The translations under genes and the position numbers were made by a program. From assembly GCA_036874045.1 (NCBI GenBank), contig JAZBRI010000011.1, positions 7,011,001 to 7,075,000 of the forward strand: DNA of 64,000 nt. Reading direction: 5' to 3'. Positions 49,825 through 61,022 of the stretch are shown one piece after another. Every line of letters starts with the position of its first letter. Within the stretch, counting starts at the first letter, position 1. The notes beneath the pieces were generated by a model that worked only from the letters and a program-made list of their open reading frames with translations, was not told the DNA's origin and made no database searches. This stretch comes from Cymodocea nodosa. Its lineage: Eukaryota > Streptophyta > Magnoliopsida > Alismatales > Cymodoceaceae.

Positions 49825-51266
49825 TGTTAGGACCCTTGTATTTTGATAATGTAAAAACCTTGTGAGGAAACAAATTGTATTTCATAGATTAGACAGTTCA
49901 ATAAAAGAGCAGAAGGCAGATAAGTTGATACAAATAGTTTAGAATTTGTTGCAAGTGATAAACAAGATATCGAAAGGTTACCAGGCTTAACTATCTAGAA
50001 GAGACAGAATTTCGATGAGTTAACAAGCTTAAGTATCCGATGAGTCAATGTTAAGCAGCAAAATCACCATTGAACGGTTAGAAAATTAACTATCCGAAAA
50101 TACAATGCCTTCGAAGAGTTTTGAAGATAGTTGGCTAAATGATCAGAGAGTTAAGGCGCTAATTATTCGGAAGTTCAAGGAAATCGAAAAGTTAGGAAAG
50201 ATAACTATCTGAAACTTAAGTCATTACATTTCCCAAGTGCAGAAATCTAGAACAAAAGCTTAAAAGGATTTTTTGAAGAGTTAGAAGGCTAACTAACTAT
50301 CCGAAAAACAAGAGGTTTTTGGAAGGTTACAAATTTAAATATTTGAAACATAAGTCACTCTATTATGCACATGTAGAAATAAGAAGATAGTAGTCGGAAG
50401 CTTAAAAGAGGAATCAAGAGGTTACTGTAGCTAACTATCCGAAAATCTTCAATTTTCGGTAGGTTAACATTCATAACCATCCTAACTTAAGACTTCACGT
50501 GTGTGACTTAAAATCCCACGTGACACAAATAAAAGGACTTAAGTAGATTTTCAGTGAGTTACGGTTGTTCTTTAGAGAGTTACACAGCTAACCATCCGAA
50601 AATCAAAGAAAATCAGAAGGTTATAAGTAGGACAATGTACAAAATAGTAACTTACTATTTTTGAGACTGACTACACAGTAAGTACAGTAGAAAACATCCG
50701 TTAAAAGTGAATATGATCGTTATACCTCTTAGTATAAATATGAGAAGTAAAGGAAAGAATAAAACAACGATTATCATATATTGTGAGCTACTTAAAAATT
50801 CCAGACATATTCTCAAGTCTGCAAAATACAGAAACATTCTCAAAGTTCATTACAGTACAAAAGCTCCCTATGCTCAAACTCTGTGTCAAAGTTCAAAGCT
50901 GTTGATTCATGAGTTTCAACCTAAAAACTCACTATTAGTTAAGAGCTTGTACTTGAAAGCTCGAAGAAAGGTTGGTTACTGAGCTTCAACTTGAAAGCTC
51001 AAGTGTTGGTTCTTGCTTCAACCTAAAAGCAAGTATTGTAATTATTTATATACTTAGTGAAGCCTAAGTTAATCTTAGGGGTGGACTAGCCTAGTTGGTG
51101 AACCACTTAAAAATCTTCTTGTGTTCTTTTCTATTTACTATCTTACATTTATATTAATTAATTCAACTCACAAATACATTGAATCAACAAATTAAGTTAT
51201 AAAAGAAGTAAAGTTTACACACTCACACCATTCACACCCCCTCTAGTGAGCCTATTGATCCTAACA
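49825..51266 (+). mobile_element. Solo copia LTR (about 1442 bp)
   Basis: Begins TGTTAGGACCCTTG and ends GATCCTAACA, giving an 8-bp terminal inverted repeat, with the copia-type CACACCCCCTCTAG near its end. The U3 part (49975-50610) is an array of words such as TAACTATCCGAAAA, TTCGGTAGGTTAAC and ACTTAAGTCA. No primer-binding site follows and no polypurine tract precedes, so it looks solo. The flanking five bases (aagat, ataat) do not match. A related LTR in the other orientation lies at 59012-59869. Confidence 0.78.
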
Positions 51267-51875
51267 ATAATAAATGTGCATTTTTGTGTTTTTCTTCAAT
51301 TTATTACATCAAAATCTAGAAAATCAGGATTATCTCTTATTAAATAGCTATGATTAAAATTATTTAATTTTTTCCTATTTATTACGATAAATATCTTATT
51401 TAATTCTTTCCATATTTTGTAACATACATATAAAACATTATTTAAACTTTGTTCTACATTTTTAATTGTTACATCAAGTCTACGTTTAAACAAGTTTGTA
51501 TTACATTTATTAATTTTTGAACAACTTTTACTTTAACATTTATTAATTTGTATACATCAACTTTTACGTTTACATTCATTAATTGTATTACATTTATTAA
51601 TGTATACAAGAGAGATATCATATTCTACTTTTTATTTTTTATTTTTCGTTGATTTCAACCTAACCTGAATTAGCCTGCGAACCAGCCCAAACTCGACCAG
51701 AATCGACTCACAGGCCAACCCAACCCAACCTGAATCAACTTGCAAGCCAACCCAACTTGTGGGCCAATTTTCTAATATATCGTAGCCTAGCCTCACCCGA
51801 TTTAAAAAATCAGGTCAACCCATTACGAGTCAAGCAAGGTTAACCTACAATGACCCAGTCCAATTGACACCTCTA
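51267..51875. mobile_element. Right arm of the hAT-type element
   Basis: AT-rich part (51267-51650), then a C-rich subterminal part (51655-51860) with repeated CCAACCCAACC and GGCCAA words, ending ATTGACACCTCTA. It pairs with the left arm by terminal repeat and target duplication. No coding region. Confidence 0.8.
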
Positions 51876-51883
51876 CCTACTAC
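51876..51883. repeat. 8-bp target-site duplication cctactac (right)
   Basis: Exact copy of 30990-30997. The sequence from 51884 continues what was interrupted at 30989. Confidence 0.9.
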
Positions 51884-53047
51884 GAGCTTCCTCACACATT
51901 GCCTCACTCATACAACTAGGGTGACCTTGAGTTTGTGCACACCCCTAAGAGCTCACCAATTGAAGCTCCTTCCAGTCCACGTGTAGAACCATGCCGACAC
52001 CCATCGTGAAAGTTGCCTCCCCTATTTAGAAGGTCGAACCTCATCGACCTGACCAATCACTCCTACGCATTTGGAGCACCATCCGAGCTTCTCTAACCTT
52101 CTACAAAATCTATCATCTACTTGAGCCACTTACCGTCAACCTCACCACAACTACCACCGTCACAAGAGACAATGTTGTTCCTTTATTTTTACTAAATATA
52201 GTTTTATTTTATAATCAAGGGAAATATTACATATTTTCCCTCGACATTTTTTAGAATAAATATTTAGTCTAAAGCTCAAGTTTAAATATTTAATAGTTTC
52301 AAAAAACTTTCTTGAAATTGCATGTTAGTCCTACTCGATATGGGTTTTGAGCACATTATATTTGATATTGGAAGGCCTCAAAATTTTCTCACATTTTTTC
52401 CTAATAATATGATCAACAAGCTATAAAATCCCTTTGATTTCATGCAATTCCATGTAATAGGAATTTCTATATGATTTTTCAAATTTGCTAATAACATTAT
52501 CAAATTTGGATTTGCTATCTACTTGTATTACCTAATTGATTAACTTTGTTATTTAGATACAACTGTTGGATCTAAATGAGATTTTATAATATTGGAGCTC
52601 ACTTGATGAGCTTTCTAATGCATGTTAGATATCTAAAATCCATTCAATGAAAGGAAAGATTTAAACTCATGATTATCATCCTATGATAGACCTTAATCAA
52701 GTTGAACTAGCATTAACAAAGGAAGCATTCGGTCATGTGACACCGAAGCATGTGTAAAATCAAATGACTAACAAGATGGAAGTGAATGAATGCAACCAAA
52801 AAAAAATAAAACTGGATGAAAATGAATACATAAAATCTCCGATTTGGAAGAATCAGGTTTCGCAAGTGAATTCCAATGTTCTCTTTCATCTCCATACGAT
52901 CAAATTTTGGTTTACTTTGCTTGTATTAAATAAGACAGAATTATTCCCTGCATTCCACCTCTTACAACAGCACCGAAATTTGGTTGGAACCTTGCACAAG
53001 CATGAGTCGGGCGAACGATTTAAAGAACAAACGCATGTTGGAGTCGA
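51884..53047. other. Unclassified DNA between the hAT element and the HNH gene
   Basis: 51884-52200 is GC-richer and continues the segment at 29892-30989. From 52200 it becomes ordinary AT-rich intergenic DNA that also holds the 3' untranslated region and terminator of the HNH gene. No clear poly(A) signal or further gene was identified. Confidence 0.4.
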
Positions 53048-56000
53048 TTAAAACTTTTCATTGTATGGTAACTCACATGCAGCTAAAGGATCTTTTTTCT
53101 TGTAGTGACCAAGCATTTCTGCAACTGTCCTGCAGCGACAATGTAGTCCAGGTCGAACAACATCACCATAAACAGCCATCTCAATGACATCAAGCTCCTT
53201 ATCTGCATTGTGAAAGAGAACACAAAAATGTAGAAGATACAAGTTCTGTGGCAAACGTAAGATCATGATACGTAACACTGATATGCAATCAATTATTCAA
53301 TTGATGATAAATTAAGACTCAACCATACCATCTTATAAATAAACATAATATGTGTAAGCAACGGATCTACTTCATCCAGATGATACAATGTCAAAGCTTC
53401 ATTTCATGTTGGATTTGGTGTCTAAATCATCTTTCTTATTTGCAAAAGGACATTGTATTGTTATTTATTTGGCATTTTTAAAAGATGAAGAGCAAGATTG
53501 AAAACTATGAGATCAGAATTTAGAAAGAGTAAAAAAAGATTTGAAATTGCATATTCGAACAAAAAATCCAGAGATTGATAATAATAAATGGAGGAAAAAG
53601 ATCTCACATAGTACGATTAAGACCTAGATTGATTGTTCTTTGTACTTTTTCAAATAAGTCAGTATGGAAAAACATGAACAATCAAACACCTTATAAAATA
53701 AAATCCTCAGTAAATTATATCTAAAAGTTTTCCAGGTTTCTATTCTTCATTAAAATATTCATTTTTGTAAATATTCACAAATTTCATCATATATACTTCA
53801 GTTTTTCTTTCCATGACTTGTAGATATTATATGAAAAATTTCTATTTTGTAATGACAAGAATGGAACTCAAAACTCAATATTTTCTGATATTAGTTGTTT
53901 TTTAAGAATAAATTGCAAATGATCAAGTAATCCATAGTTTCCCATGTGGGCATAGACAACTCGCTCAATACCCTCCAGTACATAAAGCCTAGAACAAGAT
54001 CTTGGAAAGTGTTATCTTTTCGGCAAAAATCTGCAAAATGGTCCATACTGTTGGACATACGGTGCCCTTTTCACCCATAATGAACATAATTATTCAGATG
54101 GTAAAAGACTAGTCATGTGATAAATAATTAATGAAATCTTACAGAAAGAGGATGTTAAATCCATTAGCAAAGATCCTATAATATGAGTTTGATTTAACTG
54201 CATGTTTGGACTACTTTCATTTGTACCATAGAGCGGTTTTTCTTTTTTGAGAATATCTTAGAGAGGTACCGTGCATTTGAAAAGCATAGAAGAAGATTTA
54301 AATGGAAGCATAAGAATTGACTTGATGGGAAATTCAATTCGTTGATGATGCTGTCATTGAATGTCATGATTTCAAGACACCACAATCCTTCTCTTTGGAA
54401 TAATCAAGTCCTACCAGGGTAGGCCTGCATTATTCATTGCTCAGTCTTCCTATTTGAGAGCCATCAAAGGAGAACTGCTTGCATTCAAGGTGGTAAGAGT
54501 TAACTACTTAAATCATGACATCTGTGCGCAATAGGGAAAGTGAAAAGTGAATTCTTTTGATATCTCAAACATGTTAATACGAATTCTTTCATATTTCATA
54601 TGTTGATACAAATTCTTTCATATTTCATATGTTGAGAAAAAGAAATTTTTTCATGTTAATGTTTTGATAAAATGTCCAAAGGAAAAAAAGAAAATGGAGA
54701 AATTAAACAGTATATACAATCAAGCAATCAACATCTACTTTAGTAGATATGGCATCATCTCGTCCAGATCATCTGCACCTACAAAAATACATTATTGTCC
54801 CCTATTTGTGTCAAAATAGAAAGTGTAAGTATGGCTCAAAACTTCAAGTTAACTTAAATTTTTAGGAGGCAATATTTTGAATGTAATTGACTCTTCTCTA
54901 GCCAAATAAAGTCCACAGACATGATAAAAAAAGTTTCTGAAATTGAATATTAGAATGATTAAAGCACAAAAAAGACAATCAAGTTAAATAAATTTGGCTC
55001 TTGTATAGGATCCAACTTTCCTAAAAATCAAAGTTCATCAACGTGTTCCATATGTAGGCAACACTACCACCAAACCAATATTCTAGATCCATAAGTATGA
55101 AGGCATGCTCTAGAGAGCCATGAATCTCAATTAGGTTTAAATAAAATGTATAAATATCCAACACCATCCTTTCTAGCTTTTTTTTTTGGTATTCAAAACA
55201 GCTTTCATTATGAGAATACAGTTCTATTTCTTGAATTCCTGGCTTACCTATTATTTTTGGTGTTAACATAAGTGACCATTGTCCACATTGTTTTTGTAAA
55301 ATAATCATATTGACGTTACCATTCTATCAAACACCTCACAATGCTTATGTCACTTGAAATGTTTTTAACAAGTGACTTGTTCTCTAAGCACCAAATAATA
55401 TGTGATCATTTTTTAACACAAAGGCTAATTTTTGGCACACAAAGATAATTTCTAAAATTGTTGTAGACACCATGGTTTTCCTTGAAATATTCAACAATCA
55501 AGATTGGCTATCATCAATTTGTTAAAATTTTCAGAGCCATTAGATTGATAAATGTGTGTGTGTGAATAAAATGTCACACATAAATTTGGTAGTTACTATA
55601 CCTTTTCAGTCAATCTGCATGCATTATCTTCCGTTAAATAGGAAAAAAATGAAAAATAAATATATAGAGCTACTTTTAATTTAAATTCATGAAAAGATCC
55701 CATAACCTACAGAAATAGTTCTTCTAGAGGGAAGTCCACTTAGCTTGTAAATTTGGTTCATAAACACATCCTATGAAATTTAATGAAAAAAAAGTTAAAG
55801 GTAAATCCACCATACCAGTAAATTTGATGTCACACGAAAAACCTTCTAAATCACTCTTATCAAGGCTCTCTTTAGCTGACTTTAACCTATTAGCTCTAGT
55901 CTGCAAAATCTGGCAATTATTCTCTGTTGACTCTCCACCTGCCAAACACACAAATTCACTGAAGACAAAGAAAGAGATCCAAAAGAGAAAAAAATGATGT

Positions 56001-56232
56001 TAAGGACCCCACCTTTGGAGAAGGGGACAATATGGTCATACTCATAGCAAAGACATCCAAAACAACTCCAAAACCTCTTGCAGACAATGTTCCCAGCTGC
56101 ATCCTTACGCCACCTCTCTGGGTGACGTCCTAACACTACCTCAGCCTTCTTCCAACACATGGCCTTGGCCTTGGCATCAAATGACCTTGACCTATCCTTC
56201 TCCCCAACATGAGAGGGAGAAGAAGAGCCCAT
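53048..56232 (-). CDS. HNH-endonuclease-domain protein (host gene, three coding exons)
   Basis: Exons on the minus strand: 56232-56013, 55938-55816 and 53202-53048. All splice sites are GT..AG and phases fit, giving 498 bases and 165 residues. The N-terminus is basic and Ser-rich, then KAKAMCWKKAE and GRHPERWRKDAAGNIV (about 22-50). The HNH core spans about 57-93: CxxC at 57-60, Asp66-His67 in YDHIVPFSKGG, Asn80-Asn81-Cys82, and Asn90-Arg91. The closing part has DKELDVIEMAVYGDVVRPG, HCRCRTVAEML and CELP. The length and motifs match the small plant-specific HNH family (I recall an Arabidopsis member, At3g47490; not searched). The core suggests a metal-dependent nuclease fold; the cellular role is unknown. 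No targeting peptide is obvious. The first intron is 74 bp, the second 2613 bp. It appears intact. Confidence 0.9.
53203..55815 (-). other. Long second intron of the HNH gene
   Basis: 2613 bp, from GTATGGTGG at 55815 to TTTCACAATGCAG at 53203. AT-rich. No retroelement motifs were recognised. An open frame of 95 codons at 55021-55308 on the same strand shows no known domain; an unrecognised exon of an alternative transcript cannot be excluded. Confidence 0.75.
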
Positions 56233-57290
56233 CCCTCACCACTGTCGAAGGAAGCAAAGATTTGGACCAAAGCAACAAGAAAAACAATGGGTTTTGATGG
56301 AAACCCAAACCTGATTTTGTTGTCACTTGGAAGGCACAACATTCATTTTTCATTTTTCATTTTTCTGTTGGGTGATGGTTAGTGCTGTATTTTTCTCCTG
56401 TAAATATACATATGGTAGGGGCAATCTACATTATATCATAAACTCGTTACTTATAATTTTTATTTTATTTTTAATAACCAAATATGTAAAAGAAAATTTC
56501 CTATAAGTGAAAACAATAACATTTTTGCCTACTTTTAATAAAGATCGTGCCTTTTTTTTAAAATGATCTGTTTTTTAAATATCAATGAAATTAGTTAATG
56601 CATAATATAATTTATTATATTATAAAATTTAACTTAACCTGAATTATATTTGTTAATATTTTATTTAAAAATACATTATTAAAATTTAACAGAAATTGAT
56701 GGATTTTAAGATCTTTAGAACAAAGGTCAACATGTATTTAAATGAAGTCAGAAAGTTATCATGGCAACATTTCACGGTCACTTCCACATAATACATAATA
56801 ATACGAAACTAAAAACATTGTGCCTATATGTTTTAAATTTTTAATTAATTTATTTTTTTACGACAATGGTTCCTGCTAAACAAAAAATAAAAAATCAATC
56901 TTGTAATTTTCTTTAATAGAGGAATTCTAAGAAAACCAGTGTTCTAAAAACAAAAACAGAGATTTCTTATTGTTGAATTCAAAGTATCATCCAACATGTG
57001 CCAGATAATTGATAACTGTTACGAATATCATTAAAAATTGAGAGCATCAATGTCGGAAAATACAATCAGAATTACTTCATGAAAATAATGAACATGACAA
57101 GTAAATGAATTGGATTTGTGAGACATGTATTGAGAAGTTTTTTTTAATAGAGAAATACGCATTGAGCATTAAAAAATACATATATGTTGTAAATACATGT
57201 AACACAAACATTAAGCATCCATAAAATCAAAAATACGTATACGCTGTAAATGGGGTCATATTCCATGTCTTTGCGAAAATCACACTAGAA
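56233..57290. other. Upstream region of the HNH gene, AT-rich intergenic DNA
   Basis: 56233-56350 is probably its 5' untranslated region (open but without a better start). The rest is AT-rich with no gene seen; short repeats of CATTTTTCATTTTTC near 56345-56363. Confidence 0.45.
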
Positions 57291-57294
57291 ATCA

Positions 57295-57830
57295 TCAACG
57301 GACTGCAACAAATACGGTTTTCACAACCCTCCCAAGAAAAAATTCCATAAATGAGCCAAATCTTTTCGCGCAGACAACCCTATCGCCAAGACAAGAAGAC
57401 GATATGCAATCCAGACCCAAAAATACCTTGATGATCGCCGGAGATCCTCCGTGCCACCTCCCTGAAGTCTGCCGGTGTCGAACCAATTCTTTTCTCAGAG
57501 GAAACCCCTTCAGTCCAGCGTCAACACGGTACCTACCCTGGGCGTGCACCGGTAGCGGTCGCCTCCCTCAAGTTACAGCGCAGCCACATCCAAGGATTTG
57601 GCTGGAGGAGAGACGATCGGGGTTTGTGGTCCCTACCAGGCGAACGCGCCGAGAGGACGGTCGGTTCTGTCGGACGAAAACCCTAGCGATGGACCCAGAC
57701 GGATTGGACGAGGACACTGAAGTAAAAAAGAAAACCCACGACCGATGTAGCAGGAAGGGGCAATTTCGTAAATTTTCCTTCAAATTCCATTGGACACACG
57801 TTGGCTTCTTCTGTTTTCTCATGCCGAACT
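57295..57830 (-). other. GC- and CpG-rich island, possible 5' exon of a gene
   Basis: About 500 bp of GC-rich DNA in AT-rich surroundings. On the minus strand it has a telo-box-like GCTAGGGTTTTCG (near 57674-57686), as is common at plant transcription starts, and a good splice-donor-like CATCAAGGTATTTTTG at about 57427. This suggests a non-coding or short first exon, perhaps a distant leader exon of the HNH gene 1.1 kb away or a relic of another gene. Open frames on both strands encode low-complexity Arg/Pro-rich sequences without known domains. Confidence 0.35.
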
Positions 57831-57859
57831 GTATGAGATCAATATGTACGGTACTGTAG

Positions 57860-58288
57860 ACTTAGTAAAAGCTACATGCTACAATACCGATTTGTTTCAG
57901 TTAATTATATTATTTTTTGATTGTTATTTAATTATATTATTTTTTAATAATATCCTTACTATATAAAGAAGTAATAATAAAATAAAAAAGTTAATTTAAA
58001 TGGAGTTTATTTTATACAATATTTTGGTGCGATGATAATAAAATATTATTAATATCCTATTCTAATGTTTAAGGATTAGTTAAAGTTAATTATTTTTTTC
58101 ACTAATTATGTCTATCTTGTATTTTCCACATTTTACCTTTTACCCAATATACTTAATTAAATCATCAAAAAAACTTTAGTACAAAATTAAATCATCAAAA
58201 ACACTTATTTCTTAAAAACATTTAATTTAACTCATTAATATACTTATTTAAGTTACTTATTCAAACCATCTAATTATTAAGTTTTTTT
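57860..58288. other. AT-rich intergenic DNA
   Basis: No gene or clear repeat structure; only a direct repeat TTAATTATATTATTTTTTGA/TAATTATATTATTTTTTAA near 57901-57945. Confidence 0.5.
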
Positions 58289-59011
58289 TGTTTTGATAAT
58301 GAATATTTTATTAAGTTTAAATAAATCTAAGTATATGTGGTAACTCAATGGAATCAATTCATTAGTTAGTAGCTAAGTCAACGAAGTTAGTCTATTAAAT
58401 TATGTTAACTCTACAAACTAGTTTTTATCAGTTACACAATTAGGTGTTAATATATTTTAAAATATCGTATAGTTATAAGTTAATCGAAGAGTTATGTTAA
58501 AAACTCGTATGATTAAGTTATCTATACGTGTGTTTTTAATATTTTAAGTTTTCAAGTATGTTTGGTAAAGAAAAATTGAAAAGTTAGATAACTATTTGAA
58601 TTTTTATACATGGATGTATAACTATTTAAGTTCTTTTAAGTGACTAATGAAAAGTTAAGTTTGTTTTTTTCAATCACGTGTTTTGTAGGTAGAAAAACTT
58701 GAAAAGTTATACATAAGTGTTTAAGTTTTTATAGGTCTTAAATGATAAGTGTTCGACTAAAGTGATGACTTAAAAGATATATTTTACAACTTTCTAGAAA
58801 AAATATTTTTGATTATTCTATGGCAAGAGATCGTGGAAATTTAAAAATATAGTGAAAATCATGGAAATTAAAAAAAACAGTGGAGATCATGAATAATTTA
58901 AATTTGAATTAGTACATGAGATCATGAATTATAGATTAAGTAGATGAATATGTTAAGCATGAAATCACAATTCTACTACTATAAATAAAGGGTACAAGCT
59001 ACACTCCATTT
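58289..59011 (+). mobile_element. Copia-type LTR, U3 part
   Basis: Starts TGTTTTGATAATGA, carries AACTCAATGGAATC, GTTATAAGTTAATC and AAAAGTTATACATAAG words (58335-58740), and ends with a TATA box (actataaataaaggg, about 58978-58992). Only the promoter half is seen; at 59012 another LTR of opposite orientation begins. Confidence 0.5.
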
Positions 59012-59869
59012 TGTTAGGACCTTAAGGCTTACTAGAAGGGGGGGTGAATGGTAAAAATTCATTTCTTAACTTTTTAGAGGTAGTTTAATGTAAAGTGATA
59101 GCAAACATACAATAAAGGAAATCACACAGAGATTTTTAGGTGGTTCACCACTAACGGCTAGTCCACCCTCAAGGGATACTTGGGCTTCACTAAACTTTTG
59201 CAAATTTACAATCACTTGCTTTAAGGTTTAAGCAAGAACCAACTAACCATTCACTTGAGCTTCCTTGTCGAAGCTTCAATCAATCCTTTCTCTGAAGTTT
59301 TAATCTGTGTACTTCAGTAAACACCATCTTGTGAACAACAAAGTTGAATGCGTGATGAACTTCTAAAATTTGGTTTGTAAATGTTGAAGATAATTTGATC
59401 TTTAAAGCTTTTCTTCTATTGAGCTTAGTATAAGTATATGTATGAGCAAAGCGCTACTTAAATCTATTGTCTGTATCTTGTATATATACCTAACATGTGT
59501 AACGATCATATTTTCTTCCAACAGATGTATTCTACTGTACTTGATTAGACTCCAGTCCCAAATACGGTAAGTTATTGTTCAGAAAGTTATTTCAAGATGT
59601 CTTACCGATTTTCCTAACATTTTGGATAGTTAGCTATGTAACTCTCCGAAGAATATCTGTAACTCACTGAAAGATCACTTAAACCTTTCTGCCATGTAGG
59701 ATTTTAGAATATATACTGCAAGCTGTCATTCAATCAGATACTTATAACTATAACTTACTGAACAATTATTTAACTATCGGATAGTTGGCTACAGTAACTC
59801 TACGTTAACTTTCCAATTGCTTCAATTCAGCACGTGCATAAAAGATTGACTTAAGTTTTGGATGGTTAT
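59012..59869 (-). mobile_element. Copia LTR related to 49825-51266, 3' part
   Basis: On the plus strand begins TGTTAGGACCTTAAGG with a G-run (agaaggggggg), the complement of the typical LTR end. The following 400 bp match the 3' half of 49825-51266, including the gcaagaaccaac/cttgagctt phrases. TTCGG/CCGAA-type repeats occur at 59625-59810. At 59870 it meets an Athila LTR piece. Confidence 0.65.
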
Positions 59870-60390
59870 TGTTTGTGTTTTCCCAGCACTATACTAGAAA
59901 AACTTGGATTTGTTACTTCTATTTTTACTTAGTTAATTTATCTTTATGTCTATTCTTTCTTTTAGAAGTAAACAAACAACCTTTAATACAATTTAGATAT
60001 TAATTCCAATTTGTACTTTAACTGCAAGTGCATAGTGTCTATTGTATCAGTGTGCAAGTACAGGTCGATCCCATAGGGAATTGCTAAAAAGTTTAGAATT
60101 GTCTGTTTGTTAACAATCAAATTTATATATTCAATAAGCTCTCCGTTGAATTACAGTTAACTCAATGGATAAAGTTCGTTGAATTATGGCTAACTCAACG
60201 GATTAACCTCGTCGACTTAAGTTAACTCCACGAGCCTGTCTTTTCTTTTTAATATTGCTATTTACAGAGGAATTCGGCCAACCATTGGGCGATTCCACAG
60301 ATTGTAAATAACATCAATTAAGCTCTTTAATATTTGTAAAAACTGGATTTATCATTAATCAATACTAACATTTAGATAATTCAAACTGTA
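59870..60390 (-). mobile_element. Athila LTR piece, U5 side
   Basis: Begins TGTTTGTGTTTTCCC and aligns with 4575-5100. Contains the U5 signature (about 60050-60075) and the triple stem-loop array (about 60140-60235). It ends at 60390, where an LTR start in the opposite orientation follows without a spacer. Confidence 0.8.
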
Positions 60391-61022
60391 ACTGTTTAGA
60401 ATGAAAAAGTGCATATTATTAATGGTTAAATGATGGTTAATTGCATAATATTTAGCTTATCATATGAGAATTAAGCCATTATGTTATAATTGCACTGTTA
60501 TATGCTTTAATTGAAGAATATGCTTAATTTTGGGGAATTAATGTTAATTTAGTACATTTATGAACTGTCGGTAAGTTGCAGGCTATGAAATTCTTAAGTA
60601 TCCGAATTTTCTGATATTTCAGACAGTTATGTTTAACATACTGAACAAATTCGGACAATTATGTTTAACAGATCGAATATGTATCAGATAGTTATGTTTA
60701 AATTGCCGAACAGTTATGTTTAGAGAGAATATTTTATTATTTCCAGATGTACATGTGTCGAAACTAGAATGAATGTCTTAAGTGAATTTTCGGTGAGTTA
60801 GCTGTAACTATCCGAAAATGCATCTGAGCATCGGATAGTTATACTTGTAACTCTCCGAAATGTTATTTTATGTTTAAACTACTGTTGTCACGTGTCGAGA
60901 TCTGGTAGATTTACTTAAGTTATAACTTGTTAAGTTAGCATAATTGTACGCGTTGAGTTACATGAATATACACTAAGGTAACACATTATGTTAGCGGCTT
61001 ATTTCTTTATTGCATGTATTTT
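60391..61022 (+). mobile_element. Athila LTR piece, U3 side
   Basis: Begins TGTTTAGAATGAAAAAGTGC, the LTR start also seen at 19729 (minus). Contains TTCGGTGAGTTAGCTG and AACTATCCGAAAATG words, a CACGTGTCG G-box-like word, and the end of similarity to 5940-6335 at about 61022. With the preceding piece it forms a head-to-head pair of LTR fragments. Confidence 0.8.

Larger units (their letters stand above)
30998..51875. mobile_element. hAT-type DNA transposon, enlarged by nested retrotransposons
   Basis: The left end reads TAAAGGTGTCAATGGG; the right end, on the other strand, reads TAGAGGTGTCAATTGG. These match each other and the TAGRGGTGTCAA-type ends of plant hAT elements. An exact 8-bp duplication flanks them, the hAT target size. 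Own sequence appears limited to arms at 30998-32171 and 51267-51875, both non-coding, so the element was probably non-autonomous (about 1.8 kb). The 19 kb between the arms is a pile of copia elements inserted later. No hAT transposase (RNase H-like or dimerisation domain) was recognised. Confidence 0.85.

Noticed and set aside
49816-51271. Target duplication for the solo LTR at 49825-51266
   Set aside because: The flanking five bases are aagat and ataat, which do not match; no duplication is claimed.
55021-55308. 95-codon frame inside the second HNH intron
   Set aside because: No known domain, and the HNH protein is complete without it. Kept only as a remark in the intron entry.
57404-57859. 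151-codon open frame on the plus strand
   Set aside because: Open because the region is GC-rich; low-complexity Arg/Pro/Ser composition, frames open on both strands, no domain. Treated as a possible non-coding exon.
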